A stretch of DNA of 64,000 nucleotides, taken from Proteus appendicitidis. Lineage in GTDB: Bacteria; Pseudomonadota; Gammaproteobacteria; Enterobacterales; Enterobacteriaceae. The position numbers and the translations under genes are program-made. How positions within the stretch are numbered: position 1 is the first letter of the stretch; each line of letters begins with the position of its first letter. This document shows, piece after piece, positions 58,901 through 64,000 of the stretch. A model generated the notes under the pieces. The model made no database searches, was not told where the DNA came from, and saw only the letters and a list, made by a program, of their open reading frames with translations. The stretch lies in NCBI RefSeq assembly GCF_030271835.1, contig NZ_CP127389.1, positions 2,392,001 through 2,456,000 on the forward strand, written 5' to 3'.

Positions 58901-59902
58901 AGCCTGTCAAAACACCTTGAGAATAACAGTACCTTTGTTCAACCGACTTTAATTGAGTTAGATAAAGTCAGTTCATTGAAAAAAGAAATCTTTGGCCCTG
59001 TGTTACATGTTGTACGTTATGCAAGCCAAGATTTACCTGCTTTACTCGAAGAGATTAATGCCACAGGATATGGATTAACAATGGGTGTTCATACACGTAT
59101 TGATGAAACCATTGCTTATGTTGCCTCAAATGCCAAAGTGGGAAATTTATACGTAAACCGCAATATGGTTGGTGCCGTTGTGGGTGTTCAACCTTTTGGT
59201 GGTGAAGGGTTATCTGGTACAGGTCCAAAAGCAGGCGGCCCTGTTTATCTGTATCGCTTGTTATCTAAACGCCCTGAAAATGCCGCAACGCAAACACTCG
59301 CACGCCAAGATGAAACACTGCCTCTTGATACTTCTATGCGTAATACATTATTACAGACTTATCATAAGTATATGGAATGGCTATCAAACAAAGCAGATAA
59401 ATCACACTATGAAGCGTTAGAAAACTATGCCCTTGCATCCCAAGCAGGAACATTACGCGTATTGCCGGGTCCTACGGGTGAGCGTAATACTTATCAATTA
59501 GTTCCTTGTGGTAACGTGCTATGTATTTCTGACAACGAGCAGGATGCATTCACTCAAATTGCCGCTGTTCTCGCTTCTGGTTGTCATGCTGTTGTCGTTA
59601 ATAGCCTATTCTCACAAAAAACATATCGTGAATTACCTGATATTGTCAGAAAAGCCATTACACTGACTGAAAATTGGAATGATGAGTCACTGAAAATAAA
59701 TGCGGTGATTTATCATGGTGATGGTGATCAATTACGTGAAACTTGCCAGAAAATTGCGCAGCGCAAAGGCGCAATAATTTCTGTTCAGGGATTTTCTCGC
59801 GGTGAGACAGCCCTATTGTTAGAGCGTTTATTACATGAAAGAGCATTAAGCATTAATACAGCAGCCGCTGGAGGCAATGCAAGCTTGATGACGATTAGTT
59901 AA
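55934..59902 (+). CDS. putA: PutA, proline dehydrogenase / P5C dehydrogenase / repressor
   Basis: 1322 residues (E. coli 1320). Ribbon-helix-helix at 1-47 (TTMGVRLDEETRNRLKEAAQ). Proline dehydrogenase barrel at about 260-560, with LRRLMIRLVKGAYWD-like FAD-site sequence and THNAHTLSAI. Aldehyde dehydrogenase at about 650-1110, with ISPWNFPLAIFSGQIAAALA, FTGSTDVA and catalytic Cys in SAGQRCSALRLL. A C-terminal ALDH-like tail follows. It oxidises proline to glutamate at the membrane and represses the put genes when proline is scarce. GAGGAGC precedes the ATG. Confidence 0.96.
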   Translation: MSSTTMGVRLDEETRNRLKEAAQKLDRTSHWLIKQAIFNYLEQIENDQVNLGHSTFAEQDIDESTETPTAHYQPFLEFAEHIHPQSVLRSAITSAYRTPETQAVPMLLQQATLPENEAQATHKLAYSIAEKLRKQKNGIGRSGLVQGLLQEFSLSSQEGVALMCLAEALLRIPDKATRDALIRDKISHGNWRSHLGQSQSMFVNAATWGLLFTGKLVSTHNEEKLSNSLNRILTKSGEPLVRKGVDMAMRLMGEQFVTGETISQALANARKLEEKGFSYSYDMLGEAALTEKDAQDYLVSYQQAIHAIGKASNGRGIYEGPGISIKLSALHPRYSRAQYERVMSELYPRLLSLTLQAKQYDIGINIDAEEADRLEISLDLLEKLCFEPELAGWNGIGFVIQAYQKRCPLVIDYVIDLARRSRRRLMIRLVKGAYWDSEVKRAQIDGLEDYPVYTRKVYTDVSYLACAKKLLASPNFIYPQFATHNAHTLSAIYHLAGQNYYPGQYEFQCLHGMGEPLYAQVVGKIADGKLGRPCRIYAPVGTHETLLAYLVRRLLENGANTSFVNRIADTTISLDELVADPVKEVNKMAQAEGQVGLSHPKIPLPNKLYGDERKNSPGIDMSNEHRLASLSSALLTSATENIHCEPLLGDTFNSSEKTPEPQSVLNPANHTDIVGTVREATEAEADFALTIAQENGEIWFATPPAQRASFLIRAAELMEQQMGPLMGILVREAGKTYSNAIAEVREAIDFLYYYAAQVAQDFDNNTHRPLGPVVCISPWNFPLAIFSGQIAAALAAGNTVLAKPAEQTPLIASKAIELFHQAGIPSFALQLLPGQGETIGARLVADERVRGVMFTGSTDVAHILQKTLAGRLDSEGHPVPLIAETGGLNAMIVDSSALTEQVVTDVMASAYDSAGQRCSALRLLCIQEEVADHTIEMLKGAMAQATIGDPSLLSTDIGPVIDKEAKSGIEKHIQSMRTTGFDIYQAAHNSLSKHLENNSTFVQPTLIELDKVSSLKKEIFGPVLHVVRYASQDLPALLEEINATGYGLTMGVHTRIDETIAYVASNAKVGNLYVNRNMVGAVVGVQPFGGEGLSGTGPKAGGPVYLYRLLSKRPENAATQTLARQDETLPLDTSMRNTLLQTYHKYMEWLSNKADKSHYEALENYALASQAGTLRVLPGPTGERNTYQLVPCGNVLCISDNEQDAFTQIAAVLASGCHAVVVNSLFSQKTYRELPDIVRKAITLTENWNDESLKINAVIYHGDGDQLRETCQKIAQRKGAIISVQGFSRGETALLLERLLHERALSINTAAAGGNASLMTIS

Positions 59903-59936
59903 TTCCCCCCTCTCTTTCTCTCCTTGTCTTTGAGAC

Positions 59937-59969
59937 CACCTTTAAAGTTTGTTTTCTTAAAGGTGGTTT
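59937..59969 (+). terminator. putA terminator
   Basis: CCACCTTTAA, loop, TTAAAGGTGG followed by TTTTTTC, 35 bases after the stop. Confidence 0.85.
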
Positions 59970-60354
59970 TTTCTTTTGTTACTCTCTTATTTTTAAAGAG
60001 GTAGCCAAACGTATTATTTTTTTGAATGCTGTGACTATTCTCACTCTTTTTATATTAATTATTCGCGACGCGTTAGTTTAGTAAATATACTTAATCTCAA
60101 GTCAACCTAGAAGTTGATTTAATTATATCTTTATGATTACCTGAAATTTGCGCCCCACTGTGGGCGCTTTTTTTATCTATCACTATGTTATTAATGTAAA
60201 TATTCTTATTAAAGGATAAATAAAAAACTTTTTTAAGATAAGAGGAAAAACAGAAAGGTAAATAAAAAAGGTAAATAAATAAGGTGCGATTATTCGCGAC
60301 AAAAGAAAAAGGAGTAGGCTAGGCTACTCCTTTTAAGGTCTCTCTTGAGCGCAA
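59970..60354. other. Gap between putA and fliZ with two extra terminators
   Basis: A second strong plus-strand terminator, GCGCCCCAC-TGTGGGCGC plus seven T (about 60149-60174), has no gene before it, so a short transcript starting near 60060 may end there. A third, AAAAGGAGTAG-GCTAGG-CTACTCCTTTT (about 60308-60335), serves fliZ on the minus strand. Confidence 0.55.
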
Positions 60355-60885
60355 TTAGTGACTGCTACTCATCGATGATGGTTCTTGGCACCAATCGAGA
60401 TATTGCTCATACTTACGTAGCGCAATGTTGTAGTTACTAAATGCAGAGGGAGTGAGCTTTTTACTCAAGTCTGACTGAATTTTCTCTGTCGTAAACTCTT
60501 GACGTGGAAAATTAGTTGAAGTCAGTAATTCATCGAGCCGACGTAAACGAACCACATACTCACGAACAGTACTGTGGCTCATCTCCGTTTGTTCAAACAA
60601 ATACTGCTTAAAAGACATAATGTCAAAGTAGTCAGTTTCACTATTACAGTAAATCTCACTACAAAAACGGCATAGCGCAGAAAACTTCTCTTGTAACGTT
60701 TCCCACGTTTCATCATCAACTAAATCCGTCATTTCAGAAATGGCTTCTTTATTGATAACTTGGCGATTGAATACGAGAGAGATCCGATCAAGCGCCTTGT
60801 GGCAATGTAGACAATGAGTCTGGCTGTGTTTATAGTCTTTAATGTAACGGCTTAGCGGCCGTTTCTTTTGTGTTGAAACAGACAT
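60355..60885 (-). CDS. fliZ: FliZ, flagellar regulator
   Basis: 176 residues, with FliZ-type sequence: RPLSRYIKDYKHSQTHCLHC at the start and an integrase core-binding-like helical domain (DIMSFKQYLFEQTEMSHSTV...LRRLDELL). It modulates FlhDC activity and antagonises RpoS promoters. It has Cys in HCLHCHKAL and LCRFCSEIYC, a possible metal site. It follows fliA on the same strand after 58 bases, so the two are probably one operon. Confidence 0.9.
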   Translation of the reverse strand: MSVSTQKKRPLSRYIKDYKHSQTHCLHCHKALDRISLVFNRQVINKEAISEMTDLVDDETWETLQEKFSALCRFCSEIYCNSETDYFDIMSFKQYLFEQTEMSHSTVREYVVRLRRLDELLTSTNFPRQEFTTEKIQSDLSKKLTPSAFSNYNIALRKYEQYLDWCQEPSSMSSSH

Positions 60886-60943
60886 AAGAGATAAAGCCCT
60901 GTGTTGTAGTCTTAATAAACAAAAACAAAAATAAGCAAAACTT

Positions 60944-61666
60944 CTATTTCTCTGGGTTTAAGCGCGCTCGCAGCCTTTTTATAGCTTGGCTGTGTAGCTG
61001 ACTTACGCGGGATTCCCCGACATTAAGCACTGCGCCTATTTCTTTCAAATTAAGTTCTTCCTGATAATACAGAGTAAGAACCATTTTTTCCCTTTCGGGA
61101 AGCAATTCTATCGCGTCTATGACTCTTTGGCGAATATCACTTTCTAATAACATCTGTAATGGATTGTCATCATGATCTTCGTCTTGAGACGGTTCACAGC
61201 TTTCACCGTAAATTTCATGCCATTCGTCATAAGAGAACAATTGGCTGTTATTCGTATCCAATAGGATCTGCCGGTATTCTGCTAACTCAATCTGCAAATG
61301 ATCAGCAACTTCCTGTTCTAATGGGGGTCGTCCTAGATCCTGCTCTAATTGATGAATAGAATGGGTTACTTCTCTTGCATTGCGACGCACACTGCGTGGC
61401 GCCCAATCTCGACTGCGTAGCTCATCCAACATGGAGCCACGGATACGTTGAACAGCATAAGTGGTAAAGGCAGCGCCTTGCATTGAGTCATAACGCTCAA
61501 CGGCGTTTAATAACCCAATTCCACCTGCTTGCAAAAGATCATCCAATTCAACACTCGCAGGTAACTTGACCTGTAATCGTAATGCTTCATGGCGAACCAA
61601 CGGGACATATCGCTCCCAGAGGCTATTTTTGTCCATCACGCCTTCGGCGGTATACAAATCACTCAC
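60944..61666 (-). CDS. fliA: FliA, flagellar sigma-28 factor
   Basis: 240 residues from GTG 61666 (MSDLYTAEGVMDK, aligning with the E. coli start); GTG 61678 is the alternative. Sigma region 2 (LLQAGGIGLLNAVERYD, FTTYAVQRIRGSMLDELR), region 3 (RRNAREVTHSIHQLEQDLGR), region 4 (LPEREKMVLTLYYQEELNLK, VGESRVSQLHSQAIKRLR) are all intact. It directs class 3 flagellar transcription, including flagellin. Confidence 0.95.
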   Translation of the reverse strand: MSDLYTAEGVMDKNSLWERYVPLVRHEALRLQVKLPASVELDDLLQAGGIGLLNAVERYDSMQGAAFTTYAVQRIRGSMLDELRSRDWAPRSVRRNAREVTHSIHQLEQDLGRPPLEQEVADHLQIELAEYRQILLDTNNSQLFSYDEWHEIYGESCEPSQDEDHDDNPLQMLLESDIRQRVIDAIELLPEREKMVLTLYYQEELNLKEIGAVLNVGESRVSQLHSQAIKRLRARLNPEK

Positions 61667-62105
61667 AACAAAAGACACCTTTGGATAAAAGACCGGAAAC
61701 CATTATCTGGCTAAATAAATTTAGCAATCGACTGAACAGTGAAGCAAAAGCGCCTCTTTTTCACCTATGCCAAATTTTCAGTAAAAATTGGGTTTTCATT
61801 GATAATAATTTGTCATTGCATTACGAGAACTACTTTACCTTAAATGATCGCCGACTAATCCTTAGAAAAACCGTTAATTAAATTGATAATTTAGCTCATT
61901 AAAAGAAATCGACGTATTGAATATGCATTCTGTTCATAAAAAAATAACATATAAATCATAGTATTTTATTTTGTGAGATTTTAGCTTCTTGGGCGTAAGT
62001 TAAAATACTCATAAATGATTAATTAAAAAAACGATTGTTTTGATGATAAAACACCCACTGCAAAAATTGCAGTGGGTGTGATTTGAGGATTATTTAAGAT
62101 TGAAA
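61667..62105. other. fliA leader and flagellin terminator region
   Basis: 439 bases without a gene. CACCCACTGCAA / TTGCAGTGGGTG (62049-62076) is the flagellin terminator on the minus strand. The fliA promoter should lie at about 61700-61900; a TAAAGT word (61832-61837, minus) resembles a sigma-28 -35, but no good -10 partner is visible. Confidence 0.5.
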
Positions 62106-62930
62106 TTAACGAAGTAGTGATAATACGTTTTGAGGAATTTGATTTGCTTGGGCAAGGACAGAAGTACCCGCTTGTTGCAGGATTTGACCTTTACTCATAT
62201 TAGAGACTTCTGTTGCATAATCAGCGTCTTCAATACGGCTACGTGATGCAGTTAGATTGTTCACTGTATTACCTAAATTAGTAATAGTTGAATCTAAACG
62301 ATTTTGTACTGCACCCATTGCACTGCGTAAGCTATCGACTTGAGATAACGCTTTATCTAATGTTTCTAATGGTTTTTCCGCAATCGGATCGACGGTCATC
62401 GCTGTACCTGTTGCGGCCACTTTGACTGTTGCACCTGCTGTAGCACCAGTGGTTGCAGGGAGACTAAAATAGTCATCCTTACCATTTTTATCAACGGAAT
62501 GAACAACCAATATAGATTTATCGTCTTTACCATTAGCATCTACACCATAAGAAATATCGTAGCTTTTCCAATCTTTACTGGTAATTTTTGCATCCAAATC
62601 CGTTGTATCTAGTTTTTGCATCTCTTTTGTTGCAGGAGTACCCGTTAAAGTGACTTCAACTTCAGTAGCTTTAGAACCGAGTTTGCTTTTTGCTGATAAA
62701 TCCAATTTATCAATACCTAATGTAGTCGCATCGGTTTTTTTCAGCTCAACACTGATTTGTTCTTTATCATGCGCACCGACTTGTAAATTTAATGTGCTGT
62801 CTTCGCTTAATACTTTTACGCCATTAAATTGAGTCTGTTCTGAAATACGGTTAATTTCCGCAGTACGTTGATTCACTTCTTCCTGAATAGATTTAATATC
62901 GGATGATGTGAAAGTATTGATTAACGCTAT
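62106..62930 (-). pseudogene. Flagellin copy lacking its 5' part
   Basis: The open frame begins after a TAA (62931-62933). The first recognisable flagellin sequence is [20 protein letters not shown], normally about residue 110-120. A variable centre and an intact C-terminal D0/D1 end ([40 protein letters not shown]) follow, then a terminator. The N-terminal D0/D1 half needed for assembly is missing, along with any sigma-28 promoter. P. mirabilis has tandem flagellin genes near fliA, one silent and able to recombine with the other, so this may be a silent donor copy cut by a rearrangement. The GTG at 62876 could start only a non-functional protein. Confidence 0.85.
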
Positions 62931-63103
62931 TTAGCCTACAAAGCCACTATCCATGCCAGCCAGCAAATTTTGGCTTTGCAGAATTTAATCATTTTTACCA
63001 TCATTTCACATATATTGTGTCACAATCTCGACACAGTATGTCACACCTCCTCATTTTTAATTCCACACCCTGCTATACTCTCCAAAAACTAACCGGATCT
63101 GTT

Positions 63104-63334
63104 ATGAACCTCGCAAACCTAACTCAAGAAGAAAAAGACAAGATCAACGTCGATTTAGCCGCAAGCGGCGTCGCATATAAAGAACGACTCAATATGCCAG
63201 TTGTTGCGTCAGAAGTTGAACGACAGCAACCAGCACATTTGCGCGAGTACTTTAATGAACGATTAGCGTTTTATCGTGAGAGAAGTAAGAAATTGCCTGA
63301 TGGTAATTCAGTGCAGTATTTGAAAGTAGAGTAA
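63104..63334 (+). CDS. Second theta-like protein (HolE/HOT paralogue)
   Basis: 76 residues from ATG 63104, aligning with Hol[57 protein letters not shown]. It lacks the C-terminal SRLPYDP of HolE and ends VQYLKVE. It has its own -10 (TATACT, 63074-63079) and terminator. Phage P1 carries a theta homologue (HOT), so an acquired copy is possible. It lies in the gap where the missing half of the flagellin copy would be. Confidence 0.82.
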   Translation: MNLANLTQEEKDKINVDLAASGVAYKERLNMPVVASEVERQQPAHLREYFNERLAFYRERSKKLPDGNSVQYLKVE

Positions 63335-63342
63335 GCAATAAA

Positions 63343-63362
63343 AAACCCACCGAAGTGGGTTT
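63343..63362. terminator. Terminator between the theta-like gene and the acyltransferase gene
   Basis: AAACCCAC-CGAA-GTGGGTTT, a stable tetraloop hairpin with A and T tracts for both directions. Confidence 0.85.
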
Positions 63363-63366
63363 CTTG

Positions 63367-64000
63367 TTATAAAAACTTATTCAATACCATTCTGGCACCA
63401 ACATCAGTTAGGTGTCCCCCACTACTATATATAGCACCATCTTTATTTATTATGAGGCATTTTTCATTTTTACAAAAAATGTCATCAGTATAAACTTTAT
63501 GTAATCGTGGATTATCTTGCAAAAACTCGTCTAGTTTATTAGAAAGTTTGATTGTATCAGAGTATGCATTAACATTTGGCGTGTACTCGTCATGATATGA
63601 AGATGTAGGTCCATTTATCTGTTCAAATAAACTTTTTCTTACATCAGTTACTGGGGCTGGGAGCGGGTAAATTACATATACCTCATGCCCTTTTTCTATT
63701 AACAGGTTTATGTTTTCTGCATAACTTTTCCATGCGATATCATCACTTAAAACAACATCGTCTGGTAATTTATTTTGCGATAAACCTTTCACTGCAATCC
63801 TCTTCTTTGGCTGAGAGAATTGCCAGTAGTTAGCTGTGACTATGATGTTTTTCTTGTCTACCAAATTTGATAAAAACTTAATTCTTTCTTCGTTTATTAG
63901 TGAACATTCAGGAACTTTACCAAACCATATATCAGGTGAAACGAAAGGACATTGTTCATACGTCATGCTAATGAAACCATGACCTTTTTTTTCTAAAATT
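63367..64000 (-). CDS. SGNH-domain acyltransferase (OafA/YrhL type), 3' end
   Basis: The frame stays open to the window edge beyond the ATG at 63966 (ILEKKGHGFISMTYEQC...), so only the C-terminal 210 or so residues are seen. Features of the SGNH tail of surface-polysaccharide O-acetyltransferases: paired Cys (EQCPF...PECSL; DDIFCKNEKC), VTANYWQFSQ, EVYVIYPLPAPV and final SGGHLTDVGARMVLNKF. In relatives the catalytic Asp sits three residues before that His; here Ser occupies the place, which may reduce activity or reflect a shifted motif. It probably modifies O-antigen or capsule. The N-terminal membrane half lies outside. Confidence 0.7.
   Translation of the reverse strand, partial: ILEKKGHGFISMTYEQCPFVSPDIWFGKVPECSLINEERIKFLSNLVDKKNIIVTANYWQFSQPKKRIAVKGLSQNKLPDDVVLSDDIAWKSYAENINLLIEKGHEVYVIYPLPAPVTDVRKSLFEQINGPTSSYHDEYTPNVNAYSDTIKLSNKLDEFLQDNPRLHKVYTDDIFCKNEKCLIINKDGAIYSSGGHLTDVGARMVLNKFL

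Noticed and set aside
61790..61840. Sigma-28 promoter for fliA
   Set aside because: A TAAAGT word is present on the minus strand, but the -10 GCCGATAA is not matched at proper spacing.
61159..61881. Plus-strand open frames opposite and upstream of fliA
   Set aside because: The first is a shadow of fliA. The second spans the fliA start and leader with no ribosome site or recognisable protein features.
1..64000. CRISPR array, insertion sequence, rRNA operon or prophage
   Set aside because: No regularly spaced repeats, transposase motifs, rRNA sequence or phage structural genes were seen on either strand.

Overview
The window looks like chromosomal DNA from a Proteus-type enterobacterium (Morganellaceae, close to Proteus mirabilis). 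The basis is AT-rich DNA, proteins that match enterobacterial families along almost their whole length, a fliZ-fliA-flagellin cluster, and several enterobacterial gene blocks (mdtABC-baeSR-trhP-cyaR-yegS-fbaB, holE-yebF-yoaH-pabB-nudL-sdaA-mntP-rlmA, putP/putA). Genus assignment is inference. No database search was run, and all identifications come from recognised motifs and remembered homologues.

Layout. 1-1.1 kb: end of a RES-domain toxin-like gene, convergent with an antitoxin-like DNA-binding gene that has a perfect inverted-repeat operator. 1.2-2.7 kb: dtpA peptide transporter. 3.2-12.8 kb: mdtABC RND efflux operon with its sensor pair baeSR (mdtD is absent). 12.9-16.6 kb: trhP, sRNA CyaR, yegS, fbaB. 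16.6-26.8 kb: a four-gene minus-strand operon encoding a Clp-like AAA+ ATPase, a radical-SAM activase-like protein, a 2084-residue zinc ribbon/pseudokinase/SF1 helicase/nuclease, and a coiled-coil protein. It lies between fbaB and thiD, where E. coli K-12 carries yegT-yegX. This operon is the best candidate for an undescribed system in the window, and conflict or phage defence is the leading guess. 27-28 kb: thiD with a TPP riboswitch. 28-37.8 kb: a hypothetical gene, pagP, a PheP-type permease, a small unannotated mgrB-like gene, a SoxS/MarA-type regulator, yidA, brnQ, amiD and an AlsT-family symporter. 37.8-39.1 kb: a long very AT-rich gap that hides an ArcZ sRNA and an FNR-like palindrome. 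39.1-46.5 kb: holE, yebF, yoaH, pabB-nudL, sdaA, mntP (Fur box plus yybP-ykoY Mn riboswitch), rlmA, psiE. 46.7-50.5 kb: two universal stress proteins around an MBL-fold hydrolase, then cycA. 50.8 kb: tRNA-Lys(CUU). 51.3-53.9 kb: accessory stretch with a small hypothetical gene and a tandem pair of YnfC-like secreted proteins. 54-59.9 kb: divergent putP/putA with paired GTTGCA operators. 60.3-62.9 kb: fliZ, fliA and a 5'-truncated flagellin copy. 63-64 kb: a second holE-like gene and the 3' end of an SGNH-domain acyltransferase running off the window.

Much of the content concerns envelope and transport: multidrug efflux under BaeSR; lipid A palmitoylation (PagP); feedback on PhoQ (MgrB); peptidoglycan recycling (AmiD); and uptake of peptides, aromatic and branched amino acids, alanine, D-amino acids and proline. 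Regulation is visible at many points: two Hfq-type sRNAs, two riboswitches, a near-consensus Fur box, PutA operators, and a likely BaeR box.
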